Source: Acidobacteriota bacterium
GTDB taxonomy: Bacteria > Acidobacteriota > Thermoanaerobaculia > UBA5066
Assembly: GCA_029781975.1 (NCBI GenBank)
Contig: JAKOVQ010000046.1
Location: 62,001 to 126,000 of the forward strand
DNA: 64,000 bases
Direction: 5' to 3'
Positions 30,938 through 40,000 of the stretch are shown one piece after another. The position numbers were made by a program, and so were the translations under genes. The first letter of the stretch is position 1; each line of letters begins with the position of its first letter. The notes below the pieces were generated by a model. The model had not been told where the DNA came from. It worked only from the letters and a program-made list of their open reading frames with translations, and searched no databases.

Positions 30938-31668
30938 GCGGCTCCCCCCGAAGGCGAACCGGCGCCGGCCCCGCCGGACCGCAGGATGCCCGCCAGGCCC
31001 TGCACGATATCAGGGGCCAGCGTCTGCGCCCCGAGGGAGCGCACGGTCGCCTCCACGTCGTAGGAGGCGCGGCGAAGGACCGGTCTGCCGTCCTCGACCA
31101 CCGCGTAGGCCGCGCGCGGGTCGCCGTCGCGGGGCTGCCCGACGCTCCCCGGGTTCACGACGAGCAGCGTCCCGATCTTCAGAGCCATCGGGAGGTGGGT
31201 GTGGCCGACGAGGACGACGTCGGCGTCGACGCCCTCGACGGCGCGCTCCCAGGCGGGGCGCTCGTCGGGCCGGAGGTAGGTGAAGAGGGGGTCCTGCGGG
31301 GTGGCGTGGACGAGGAGGAATCGGACGCCGCCGATCGTCACCCGCGCCTCGAGCGGGAGCGTGCCCAGCCAGGCGACGTCTTCCGGCCCGAGCGCGCGCC
31401 GCGCGAGGTCCTGGGTCGCGTCCGAGAGGGGCTGGACGCTCGCGGCGCAGCGGCAGCGGATCCCGCGCGCCAGCGCGTCGTCGTGGTTGCCCCGGACCGT
31501 CGCGGCCGCGTTCGCCCGCGCCCAGGCGACGCAGGGGACGGGGTCCGGCCCGTAGTCGACGAGGTCGCCGAGGCAGAGGACGGCGTCCGGCTCCTCGGTC
31601 TCGGCCTCGGTCACGGCGCGAAGCGCCTCGTGGTTCGCGTGGACGTCGGAGACGACGAGGACTCGCAT
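30934..31668 (-). CDS. Metallophosphoesterase (YfcE/calcineurin-like)
   Basis: A 244-residue dinuclear-metal phosphoesterase. Metal ligands lie in SDVHANHEAL, LGDLVDYG, RGNHDDAL, LVHATP and VGHTHLP, followed by VNPGSVGQPRD. This matches the small YfcE-like phosphodiesterases. The natural substrate is unknown. It begins 1 bp after the stop of the previous gene and overlaps the pyrophosphatase by 4 bp, so it belongs to riboswitch unit E. Fluoride mimics the attacking water in this class, so it may be a fluoride target being replaced. Confidence 0.9.
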   Translation of the reverse strand: MRVLVVSDVHANHEALRAVTEAETEEPDAVLCLGDLVDYGPDPVPCVAWARANAAATVRGNHDDALARGIRCRCAASVQPLSDATQDLARRALGPEDVAWLGTLPLEARVTIGGVRFLLVHATPQDPLFTYLRPDERPAWERAVEGVDADVVLVGHTHLPMALKIGTLLVVNPGSVGQPRDGDPRAAYAVVEDGRPVLRRASYDVEATVRSLGAQTLAPDIVQGLAGILRSGGAGAGSPSGGAA

Positions 31669-31669
31669 C

Positions 31670-32125
31670 TCACACCTCCGTCTCGGAAGCGAGGATCTCC
31701 TCGGCGGCGAACCGGACGAGGAGGGGGACGTCGGACGAGTCGAACGCGCGCCAGTCGACCCGGGGGAGGGACGGGTGGCGGCGGAGGAGAGCGGCGAGCC
31801 CCCGGAGCGCCGCCGCGGCGAGGAACGGGTCCCGCGTCGCGCGGGCCCTCGAGAGGAGGGGTTCGTAGGCCTCCGGGCCGGCGACGGCTCCGAGGAGGAG
31901 GGCCGATCGCTCCCGCACCTCGGTGACGGGGTGGTCCAGCGCGGCGAGGAGCTTCTCCTCGTATCCGCGGACCGACAGCGACGCCAGCTCCGCGCCGCAC
32001 CGCGGGCAGACGGGGTCCGCGAGCCAGATCACCGCCCAGCAGCTCGGGCAGAACGCCTTGATCCCGGGGTCGTGGACCCTCTCGCCGTCCGGGCGGCGGG
32101 GCGCGTCCCCGTCGTAGCGCTTCAT
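31670..32125 (-). CDS. Small zinc-ribbon plus HEAT-repeat protein
   Basis: A 151-residue protein. A CPSC...CPRC zinc ribbon occupies about 26-43 (FCPSCWAVIWLADPVCPRCG), and the rest is two or three HEAT-like helical pairs, for example HPVTEVRERSALLLGAVAG. No catalytic site is seen. The ATG at 32125 overlaps the upstream stop. I do not recognise a named family. In unit E it sits between a Cys-containing protein and a phosphoesterase, so it could be an adaptor. Confidence 0.7.
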   Translation of the reverse strand: MKRYDGDAPRRPDGERVHDPGIKAFCPSCWAVIWLADPVCPRCGAELASLSVRGYEEKLLAALDHPVTEVRERSALLLGAVAGPEAYEPLLSRARATRDPFLAAAALRGLAALLRRHPSLPRVDWRAFDSSDVPLLVRFAAEEILASETEV

Positions 32126-32628
32126 TCGATCCTCAGGACGTAGGCCCGCGTCCCGCGGACCGAGGCGTACCTCACGAGGGCGGCGCGCAGGGCGAGCCGC
32201 TCCTCGCGAAGCGGGAGCCGCTCGCCCGACGCGACGCGTGCGAGGGCTCGGACGAGGTCCTCGACGGGATCCGCCCCCGCTCCCGGGTGCGCCGGGCAGG
32301 CGAGCCCGTGCTGCCAGCGCCGCGAGAGGGCCTCCTCCTCGGCCTCCCTCTCGGCGCGGCAGAGGAGACAGTCGGGCGACGGGGAGGCCGGGGCCCGGCT
32401 GCCTGACGGGATCGCCTCCCCGAGCCAGAGCGCCAGCTCGCGCGGCGCCGTGGCGTCCACCACCAGCGGCAGGTGCGCCCAGCAGACGACGGCGTCCCGC
32501 GCCGTGCCGTTCCCGTCCGAGACGAGCTGCCCGAACGACGCCACCGCCTCCACCAGCCGGCGGGCGACGTGCTGGCACGCCGGGCAGGCGTCCGGGACGG
32601 TCGCGGGATCGGGGGCGGGGCCGCTCAC
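32122..32628 (-). CDS. Unrecognised Cys-motif protein of fluoride unit E
   Basis: A 168-residue soluble protein with CPAC near the N-terminus (about 15-18), a single Cys in VVCWAHLPLV (about 48-57), CLLCRAEREAEEEAL (about 87-101) and a later CPAH (about 110-113). The spacing CxxC...C...H twice suggests metal binding, and the shape recalls DUF6062-like proteins, but I cannot confirm membership. The GTG start overlaps the ATPase stop and the stop overlaps the zinc-ribbon gene, so all are translated together. Confidence 0.65.
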   Translation of the reverse strand: MSGPAPDPATVPDACPACQHVARRLVEAVASFGQLVSDGNGTARDAVVCWAHLPLVVDATAPRELALWLGEAIPSGSRAPASPSPDCLLCRAEREAEEEALSRRWQHGLACPAHPGAGADPVEDLVRALARVASGERLPLREERLALRAALVRYASVRGTRAYVLRIE

Positions 32629-33296
32629 GGCCGCTCCTCCGCCGCGGCGGAGGTCCGGCGCGCGAGCGACCTGCGGGCCCTGGCGACCGCCTCGACCATC
32701 TCGAGCGGGTAGCCGCCCCGGCTCGTCGCCAGCATCCGGACGTGCTCGTCGGACCACCCGAGCCCGTGCCGCTCCGAGGCCTCGGTGAAGTACCGGACCG
32801 ACGCGTCGAGCGAGAGATGCCCCAGCTCGACCCAGACCGACGGGTAGAGCACGGCGCGCAGCCGCGTCACGTCCGGACCGGGGAGGAACGACTCCGCGAT
32901 CGCCACGACGCGCAGGGCCGGCACGGCGGCCAGGAACCGGAGGAGCTCCCACTTCGCCGTGGTGAGCCGGCCGATGTCGTCGAGGACGAGGACGGACGTG
33001 CCGGACGCGAGCCGTCCCTGGGAGATCCGGCGCCGCACCTCGCGGTAGCCGCCGGGCGCCGCCGCGCGTCCGCGCCGCGGCGCCACGAGCCCTTCGAGGA
33101 CGCGGAGGCAGACCGCCTTCGGCGTCTCGCCGAGGCTGACGAAGAGGAACCGCCACCCCGGCCCCGCCTCGGCGGCGAGCGCGCGCAGGAGAGACGTCCG
33201 GCCGATGCCGAAGGGTCCCCGGACGACGACGCTCCGCCCCTCGGCGAGCGCGCGCCGGACGGTGGCGAGCTCGTGCTCGCGTCCCGTCAGGGACAT
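32625..33296 (-). CDS. Small AAA/STAND-type ATPase, first gene of fluoride unit E
   Basis: A 223-residue P-loop protein like the ATPase core of ORC/STAND regulators: LTGREHELATVRRAL entry helix, P-loop GPFGIGRTS (27-35), Walker B VLVLDDIGR (102-110), and a helical lid in the last 80 residues. The P-loop has Arg where ATPases have the essential Lys, so it may bind nucleotide without fast hydrolysis. The ATG at 33296 has no ribosome site of its own; it lies inside a 20-codon leader ORF that starts right after riboswitch E. A partner might be the two Cys-containing proteins downstream. Confidence 0.72.
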   Translation of the reverse strand: MSLTGREHELATVRRALAEGRSVVVRGPFGIGRTSLLRALAAEAGPGWRFLFVSLGETPKAVCLRVLEGLVAPRRGRAAAPGGYREVRRRISQGRLASGTSVLVLDDIGRLTTAKWELLRFLAAVPALRVVAIAESFLPGPDVTRLRAVLYPSVWVELGHLSLDASVRYFTEASERHGLGWSDEHVRMLATSRGGYPLEMVEAVARARRSLARRTSAAAEERP

Positions 33297-33349
33297 GGCG
33301 AGCCCGTCACGAGGGGAGAGCGGGATGTGCTCGGGTCGGCTCCTGCCAC
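33287..33349 (-). CDS. Leader ORF of 20 codons after riboswitch E
   Basis: A GTG at 33349 sits 7 nt after the TAGGAG of riboswitch E. The frame (starting MAGADPSTSR, rich in Ser and Pro) stops at a TGA 8 bp inside the ATPase gene. Because the ATPase ATG has no Shine-Dalgarno sequence, ribosomes delivered by this leader probably start it by coupling. Unit A has the same arrangement. The peptide itself has no recognised function. Confidence 0.45.
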   Translation of the reverse strand: MAGADPSTSRSPLVTGSPCP

Positions 33350-33355
33350 CGTTCG

Positions 33356-33421
33356 GCTCCTACGAAACGTTTCGCAGGAGTCATCAGCCGTCATCGGCGG
33401 TTCGGGCGGACTCCATCGCCC
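33356..33421 (-). promoter_or_regulatory. Fluoride riboswitch E (crcB motif)
   Basis: The minus strand reads GGGCGATGGAGTCCGCC, then CGAACCGCC, a short GCC/GGC stem, and GGCTGATGACTCCT. GGAGT pairs with ACTCC. The alternative hairpin is ACTCCTGCGAAAC with GTTTCGTAGGAG, a long stem with one wobble, which buries the GTAGGAG ribosome site. It heads the ATPase-to-pyrophosphatase operon. Confidence 0.93.
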
Positions 33422-33433
33422 AGGACGGCCGCG

Positions 33434-33442
33434 AGCTTAGCA
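33434..33442 (-). promoter_or_regulatory. Extended -10 promoter of fluoride unit E
   Basis: TGCTAAGCT on the minus strand gives TG plus a TAAGCT -10 box about 12 bp before the aptamer. No convincing -35 box is visible. The unit D promoter has the same extended type. Confidence 0.35.
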
Positions 33443-33489
33443 CCCCTGGCTCCGCGAGCGTCTGGCGAAGGAGGACGGGAGCCCGCAGA

Positions 33490-34203
33490 ATGTCGCGAGG
33501 AAGGTCGAGAGCGTTGAACGCCTCGGAACGCGCGCGGCTTCTGCAGCGGACGCCGTTCGGCGAGCTCGGGGATGCCGCCTCGAGGCTCTCCCGCCTCTTC
33601 GTCGAGAGGCGCCTGCCGGCGGGGGCGATCGTGTTCTCGGAAGGGGAGCCGGGGGGCCCCTTCTTCCTCCTCGCCAGCGGCCGCCTGCGGGCCTACAGGA
33701 CTCTGGCGGGCGGCCGCGACATCACGGTCTTCGTCCTCCAGCCCGGCTCGTCCTTCGGCTTCCTCCCGCTCCTGGACGGCGGCCCGTTCCCCGTCTCCGT
33801 GGCGGCGATGGAGGCGTCGGTCGCGCTCGTCCTCGAGCGAGGGACCTTCCAGAGGTTCCTCCGGAGCGAGCCGGAGCTCGGCCCGCGCCTCCTCGAGTAC
33901 GTGGCGTCCCGCCTGCGCGCCTGCCTCGACCAGATCGGGTTGCTCGGTCAGCCGGGAGCCCACGCGCGCGCCGCGCACGGGCTCCTCGGCTTCGTCGCGC
34001 CCGGGGCCGCAGGAGGGGCCGGAGCCACCGTGACGCTCCCCTTCAGCCAGCAGGAGCTGGCGCGGACGCTTCACGTGACCCCCGAGAACCTCTCGCGGGC
34101 CCTGTCGAAGCTCCGGCGGGAGGGGCTCGTCGAGAGGCTCGGCCCCCGCCGGTTCCGCATCCCCTCCCTCGACGCGCTGCGCCGCGCCGCCGACGGCGAC
34201 TGA
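33490..34203 (+). CDS. Crp/Fnr-family transcription regulator
   Basis: A 237-residue regulator with an N-terminal cyclic-nucleotide-type beta barrel (VFSEGEPGGPFFLLASGRLRAY, outline only; about 45-66), a long dimer helix near 135-155 and a C-terminal winged helix FSQQELARTLHVTPENLSRALSKL (about 185-208, shortened). There are no clustered Cys residues, so it is not an FNR-type FeS sensor. Two starts are possible: ATG at 33490 with a GGGAG site, or TTG at 33514. It is divergent from fluoride unit E with about 70 bp between it and the aptamer; whether it controls any neighbour cannot be seen. Confidence 0.85.
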   Translation: MSRGRSRALNASERARLLQRTPFGELGDAASRLSRLFVERRLPAGAIVFSEGEPGGPFFLLASGRLRAYRTLAGGRDITVFVLQPGSSFGFLPLLDGGPFPVSVAAMEASVALVLERGTFQRFLRSEPELGPRLLEYVASRLRACLDQIGLLGQPGAHARAAHGLLGFVAPGAAGGAGATVTLPFSQQELARTLHVTPENLSRALSKLRREGLVERLGPRRFRIPSLDALRRAADGD

Positions 34204-34231
34204 TTTCCCGGATTCTTGTCGCCCGTCAAGG

Positions 34232-34283
34232 CGCGCCTTCGGGCGCGGCCCTACCTTGCTCTGCGACGGCGGCTCCGGCCGCC
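34232..34283 (+). terminator. Two stable hairpins in the leader before the ArsR-type gene
   Basis: CGCGCC-TTCG-GGCGCG (34232-34247) and GGCGGC-TCCG-GCCGCC (34268-34283) are perfect short stems with stable tetraloops. The first probably ends the Crp/Fnr transcript. The second is close to the next start and might be part of its leader. There is no T-tract. Confidence 0.45.
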
Positions 34284-34308
34284 TTCTCATGCAGCGAGGT
34301 ATCGAGAC

Positions 34309-34632
34309 ATGCGCATAGATCCAGAGGTGCTCACGAGCGACGCGCTGGCACGGTCGCTGCGGCTCGCGGCCCACCCGCTGCGCCTGAAGATCCTCGCGGA
34401 GCTGGCGCGGCACCCCGGGCGCTGCGTCTGCGACCTGGCCGCAGACCTGGCCGTCGAGCAGCCCGCGGTCTCCCACCACCTCGGCGCGCTCCGGACGGCG
34501 GGGCTGGTCCTTCCGCGGCGGGAGGGCGCTCGCGTGGAGTACGAGATCGAGAGGGGGGCGGCCTCCGCCCTGCTCGGGTCCCTCGGCGCCGTCCTGGGCG
34601 GCAGCTCGAGGGCGCAGGGGGTGCGCCGATGA
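34309..34632 (+). CDS. ArsR/SmtB-type metal-responsive repressor of the efflux operon
   Basis: A 107-residue winged-helix repressor. The recognition region is AVEQPAVSHHLGALRTAGLV (about 49-68), and the preceding helix has RCVCDLAADL, the Cys-x-Cys metal site seen in arsenic/cadmium sensors. It begins with ATG at 34309 and its stop overlaps the TolC-like gene by 4 bp, so it is the first gene of the TolC-adaptor-RND-CDF operon and should control it in response to a metal. The metal is not certain; the CDF gene suggests Zn, Cd or Co. Confidence 0.88.
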   Translation: MRIDPEVLTSDALARSLRLAAHPLRLKILAELARHPGRCVCDLAADLAVEQPAVSHHLGALRTAGLVLPRREGARVEYEIERGAASALLGSLGAVLGGSSRAQGVRR

Positions 34633-35969
34633 GGCTCGCGCTCTCCGTCGGGCTGCTCCTGGCGATCCCGTTCGCGGCGCCGCCCGCCCGGGCCGCCACG
34701 CCCCTCACCCTGGCCGAGGCCGAGGGCCGCGCCGAGTCCGCGAACCCCCGCCTCGCCTCGTCCAGGCTGGAAGCCGAGGCGGCGGCTCGCCGCCAGTCCC
34801 AGGCGCGCGCCCGGCACTTCGGGCAGGTCGACGGCATCGCGTCGTACGACAACTACGAGTCCCCGCGCCTCGTCCGGCCGATCTCCATCGAGCTCTTCAA
34901 GGACCCGGCGCTCGGGATGGCGCAGCTCCCCTGGGACCGGAACCAGACCCACTACGGGCTCGCGTTCCAGCTTCCCCTCCTCGCCGGCGGCGCTCTGCAC
35001 GAGGGGGACAGGAGCGCGGCGCTGGCCCGGAGCGCCGCCGAGAAGACGGCGCTCTTCGCTCGCGACGAGGTGAAGACGAGCGTCCGCAAGGCCTACCGAA
35101 ACGCCCTCCTCGCCCGGCACGCCCTCGCCGCCGCCCGGCAGTACGAGGCGGCCCTGGCGAAGGACGAGGGGGACGCCCGGCTGAGGGTGAAGGTCGGCGC
35201 TGCGGCCCCCGTCGACGCCTCGAAGCTGACCTACGCCCTCCGGGGCGCGGAGGCGCAGGTCGCCGAGCTCGCGTCGCAGGAGCGGACGGCGCAGGCGTAC
35301 CTGGCCGCCCTGATGGGCGAGGAGCCCCCGGCGGACGGTTGGGACCTCGCCGACGTCCCCGACGAGCCGCAGGCCGGTCCGCCCGCGGAGGCCGCCGCGC
35401 AGGTCACCGCGCAGGCCCTCGCGGGGCGCGCCGACCTCGCCGCCGTCCGGGACGCGACGCTGATCGCCGAGAGCCGCAAGCGTCTGGCGATCGACGCCTT
35501 CGGGCCGCGCCTTGCGGTCGAAGGGAACGTCTTCTGGCACCGGGCCACCTCGGTGAGCGGCTCGCTGGAGACGCACGAGATCGCCGTGACCCTTCGGCTG
35601 CCGCTCTTCAACGGGCTCGGCCGCATCCACGCGGTGCACGAGGCCGAGGCGAGCCTGGCGGCCGCCCGCGAGCGCGAGCGGGGGAAAGAGCTCGAGGTCG
35701 CGGCGCAGGTCGTGGAGGCCCGGGGCCGCATCGAGGCGGCGCGTGCCCAGCTGGTTGCCGGGCGCGCCCAGCGGGAGCTGGGGCACGAGGTCGCCCGCGT
35801 CGAGCGCCTGAGGCTCGACCAGGGGACCGGCAAGGTGGAGGACTACCTGTCGGCCCGGTCCCAGGAGCTTCAGGGCGAGACCGCTTACTGGCGCGCCCTC
35901 TACGCGCTGCAGGGAGCCGAGGACGACATGGACCTGGTGACCGCGAACAGAACAGGAGAAGCGCGATGA
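34629..35969 (+). CDS. TolC-family outer-membrane efflux protein
   Basis: A 446-residue outer-membrane channel. A signal peptide covers about residues 1-23 (ending ARA-AT). Two outer-membrane-efflux repeats follow with the usual LTLAEAEGRAESANPRL start and long helical barrels. It would join the adaptor and RND pump encoded next. The start overlaps the repressor stop and its stop overlaps the adaptor start, both by 4 bp. Confidence 0.9.
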   Translation: MRLALSVGLLLAIPFAAPPARAATPLTLAEAEGRAESANPRLASSRLEAEAAARRQSQARARHFGQVDGIASYDNYESPRLVRPISIELFKDPALGMAQLPWDRNQTHYGLAFQLPLLAGGALHEGDRSAALARSAAEKTALFARDEVKTSVRKAYRNALLARHALAAARQYEAALAKDEGDARLRVKVGAAAPVDASKLTYALRGAEAQVAELASQERTAQAYLAALMGEEPPADGWDLADVPDEPQAGPPAEAAAQVTAQALAGRADLAAVRDATLIAESRKRLAIDAFGPRLAVEGNVFWHRATSVSGSLETHEIAVTLRLPLFNGLGRIHAVHEAEASLAAARERERGKELEVAAQVVEARGRIEAARAQLVAGRAQRELGHEVARVERLRLDQGTGKVEDYLSARSQELQGETAYWRALYALQGAEDDMDLVTANRTGEAR

Positions 35970-37054
35970 AGAGGATCCTGGGTCTCGTCCTGGTGATCGT
36001 GATCGTCCTGGCCGGGGTCCTGGCCATCCGCCACAGGAAGCAGAGTCTCGCCCGCCTTGCGCCCCCGGGGGTCCCCGCCGTGCCGGTGGACGTCGTCCCC
36101 GTTCGGACCGGGACGGTCGCGGCCTCGGTGAAGACGGTCGCGCTCGTCCAGTCCGGCACCTCGGCGACGGTCTCGGCGCAGGTCGCCGGAGCGCTCCTCG
36201 AGGTCCGGTTCCGCGAAGGAGACACGGTCAGGAAGGGCGAGGTGATGGCCCGCGTCGATTCGCGGGTCCTGGACGACACCGTCGCGTCGGCCGAGGCACG
36301 CGTCGCCGCCGCCCGGCAGGAGCGGATCCGCCAGGAGGCGGTCGTCTCGCGGGACACGGTCCTCGTCGAGAACGCCGCCCTGTCGCGCCAGGCGTTCGAG
36401 GCGAGCCAGGCCCAGCTCGAGGCGGCGAAGGCGGCGCAGGTCGCCGCGGAGAGAGCCCTCGCGAGCGCCCGGACGCTCCGGTCGTTCGCGGACGTCCCCG
36501 CCCCGTGGTCCGGCGTCGTGAGCGCCCGGCTGGCGGAGCCCGGCGACCTCGTCGCGCCCGGCAGGCCGGTCTACACCGTCCAGGTCGCGGGGCCGGTGAA
36601 GGTCGTCTCGAAGCTCTCGCAGGAGAGCCTCGGGCTCCTCTCGGCCGGGGGCCGCGTCGTCTTCGCGAGCGGCAAAGAGACGCGCGAAGGGAAGATCTCG
36701 AGGATCTACCCCGCCCTCGACGCCGCGCACCTGGGGACCGTCGAGACGGACCTCCCCTCCGCGCCGTTCGGGCTCTCGCCGGGAGCGACGGTCGCGGCGA
36801 CCTATGCCGCCGCCTCGTCCCCGCAGGGATTCGTCGTCCCCGGCGCGGCGCTCCTCGAGGGGACCGCCGGGACGCTCGTCGTCCGCGTGAAAGACGGGAG
36901 GGCACAACCGATCCGCGTCGTCGTCGCCGGCGGGGACGGCCGGAGCAGCACCGTGAAGGGCGACCTCGCCGACGGGGACCTCCTCGTCACCGGCCTTCCG
37001 AGCGAGCTGATGGCGTTGACGGCGGGCACCCCGGTGGCGCCGCGGCGGAGGTGA
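35966..37054 (+). CDS. RND efflux periplasmic adaptor
   Basis: A 362-residue membrane-fusion protein with one N-terminal membrane anchor (about 3-21). A barrel-sandwich domain follows (VSAQVAGALLEVRFREGDTVRKGEVMARVD in outline, about 70-100), a coiled-coil hairpin (about 100-165) and beta-barrel plus membrane-proximal domains. It links the RND pump and the TolC-like channel. The start ATG overlaps the TolC-like stop; an AGGAG site lies just upstream. Confidence 0.92.
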   Translation: MKRILGLVLVIVIVLAGVLAIRHRKQSLARLAPPGVPAVPVDVVPVRTGTVAASVKTVALVQSGTSATVSAQVAGALLEVRFREGDTVRKGEVMARVDSRVLDDTVASAEARVAAARQERIRQEAVVSRDTVLVENAALSRQAFEASQAQLEAAKAAQVAAERALASARTLRSFADVPAPWSGVVSARLAEPGDLVAPGRPVYTVQVAGPVKVVSKLSQESLGLLSAGGRVVFASGKETREGKISRIYPALDAAHLGTVETDLPSAPFGLSPGATVAATYAAASSPQGFVVPGAALLEGTAGTLVVRVKDGRAQPIRVVVAGGDGRSSTVKGDLADGDLLVTGLPSELMALTAGTPVAPRRR

Positions 37055-37057
37055 CCC

Positions 37058-40000
37058 GTGAGCCTCGTCCAGGGCTACATCCGGAAGCCCCACCTCCTCC
37101 TCTCCGTCGTCCTCCTCCTCGCGGTCGTCGGGATCGTGGGGTTCTTCGAGCTCCCCGTGAACCTCTTCCCCGACAGCGAGCGGCCCCAGATCTCGGTCGT
37201 CACCGTCTGGCCGGGCGCCTCGGCCGACGACGTGAGCGGCGACGTCAGCCGCGTCATCGAGAAGGAGGTCAAGACGATCGAGCTCGTCCGGCGCGTGACC
37301 TCGACGTCCAACGACGAGGTCTCGGTCGTCACGGCGGAGTTCGAGTACCAGAAGGGGCTCGACTCGGCGGCGACGGACGTCTCGAACGCCCTGAACAAGA
37401 TCCGGCCGCTCCTCCCTCCGGACATCCGCCCCTTCCAGGTCTACAAGGTGTCGTCGGCCACGCCGGCGGTCCTCGTCCTGTCGCTGTCGCCGAAGGAGGG
37501 GTCGGGCCTCGACCTCTCGATGGTCCGCCAGCTCGCGCAGAACCCCATCAAGGAGGCGCTCCTCCGCCTTCCGGACGTCGCCAACGTCGAGGTCTTCGGC
37601 GGGTACCAGCCCGTCGTCTCGGTCGTCCTCGACCCCGACAAGCTGCAGGCGCACGGGCTGAGCCCGGGCCAGGTGGTCGCCGCGCTCTCGGCCTGGAACC
37701 GGAACACGCCGGAGGGGCTCCTGATCACCGGCGGAACCCACATCCTCCTCAAGAGCCAGGGGGAGCTCGTCCGTCCCGAGGAGGCCGGCGCCGTCGTCGT
37801 CAGCGCCGCGCCCGGAGCGCCCGTCTACCTGCGCGACGTGGCGACGGTGAGCCGCGGCGTCCAGGAGCGGATGTCGGCGTACCACGGCAACGGCAAGCCG
37901 GCGATCGGCGTCTCGATCCAGCGCGCCCTCTCGGGCTTCGCCCTCCCGACGATCGACGCCGTGACGGCGAAGCTGCCGGCGCTCGAGCGGCAGTTCCCGG
38001 GGATCTCCTTCGAGGTCTCGGACACACAGGGAGAGCTGATCGGCAAGAGCGTCTCCAACATGGTCGACGCCCTGCGCGACGCGATCATCATGACCGTCCT
38101 CATCATCTTCCTGTTCCTCGCGGACACGCGCGGGATGATCCTGGCCGGCATCTCGATCCCGTTCACCTACCTGATCACCTTCGCCTTCATGTGGCTGTTC
38201 GGCTTCCAGTTCGACATGGTCACCCTGACGGGCGTCATCCTCGGGGTGGGGATGCTCCTCGACGACGCGATCGTCGTCCTGGAGAACATCGAGCGGCACT
38301 ACCACAAGCTCGGCAAGGACCTCTCGACGGCCACCATCGGGGGCACCGAGGAGGTGATGCTGGCGATCCTCTCCGGGACCTACGCCACCGTCGTCGTCCT
38401 CCTCCCCATCGTTTACATCGGCGGCTTCGTCCAGACCGTCCTTCGCCCGCTCAGCCTGACGCTCTCGATCGCGCTCCTCGCCTCGTACCTCGTCTCCGTG
38501 ACGATCCTGCCCATCCTGGCGCCGTTCATCCTCCGGCTCGGGGGCCGCATGGAGAAGTGGGGCTGGGAGAAGAAGCTCGACCACGTCGTGAACGGCACGG
38601 TGCTCCACCGGGTCCAGGAGTTCTTCGTCCGGGCGGTCGAGGTCGCGCTGCGCCGCAAGCCGCTCTTCATCCTCCCCGCGGTCATGCTCCTGGTGATGGC
38701 GGGGCGGGTCGTCATGCCCCTCGTCGGACGCGACCTGATGCCCCCCATGGACACCGGGATCTTCCGCGTCACGTTCGAGGCGTACCCGAACACCTCGCTC
38801 GTCCAGGCCGAGACGCTCCTCACCCGGGCGGAGAAGGCGATCCGCGAGGAGCCCGGCGTCGTCCGCACCTCGGCCACGCTCGGGTCCGAGCCCGGCGTCC
38901 TCACGTTCGGGTCGGGGCGCAACCCGCAGCAGGCGTTCGTGACGGTTCACCTCGTCGACCGCTTCCACAGGAAGGAGACCCTGTGGGACGTGGAGCGCTC
39001 GGTCCTCGAGAAGCTCCGGACGATCCCCGGAATCCGGTTTCCGGCGGCGTTCGACTACGGGGCCACGCCCCTCTCCACCATCCGGTCGACCGTGGACCTC
39101 ATGATCTCCGGCCCCGACCCCAAGGTCCTCGCCTCCGTCTCGGAGGACGTGGCGAATCGGCTCCGGACCGTCGGCGGCCTGACGTCCGTGGTGCCGACCT
39201 GGACGCTCGACCGCGCGGAGGTCCGCTTCCTCCCCGACGCCGAGCAGCTCTCCTTCTTTGGGCTCGACGCGGCCGCGGTGGCGGCCCAGGTGAGCGCCCA
39301 GGTCAAGGGGGTCCCGGCCACGCCCTTCCGCGTTCCGCAGCAGGACTCGTTCCCCATCTGGGTCCAGTCGCAGGCGGGCCGCCGCGCCGTGCCGGAGGAC
39401 CTCGCCACGCTCCCGATCCTCACGCCGCGCGGCAGCGTCCCGCTCTCGTCCCTCGGCCGGCTCGAGCGGGCCTTCGTCCCGACGCTCCACACCCGGCAGA
39501 ACCTCCAGGAGACCGTCGACGTCCTCGGCTACCGCTCGACGGCCGCGGTCACCCACATCAACGACCGCGTCACCGCGGCGCTTCAAGGCCTGAAGCTCCC
39601 GCCGGGCTACACCCTCTCGGAGGAAGGGGAGAGGAAGACGATGGACGAGGCGTTCTCGGCGCTGATGAAGGCGCTCGCCCTCGGGCTGATCCTCCTCTAC
39701 TTCTCCCTGGTCCCGGCCTTCCGCTCGTTCCTCCACCCGCTGACGATCATGGTGGCCATCCCGCTCGGGGTCATTGGAGCCATCTGGGCCCTGCTCCTGA
39801 CCGGGAAGCACCAGTGCATGCCGTCGTTCATGGGGATGATCCTGCTGGCGGGGATCGTCGTGAAGAACAGCATCCTCCTCATCGACTTCATCGAGGAGGC
39901 GCGCGGGCGGGGCGAGAGCCTGCACGACGCCCTGACGGGGTCCGTCCGCGTCAGGACGCGGCCGATCCTGATGACGGCCGCGGGGACGGCGGTGGGGATG

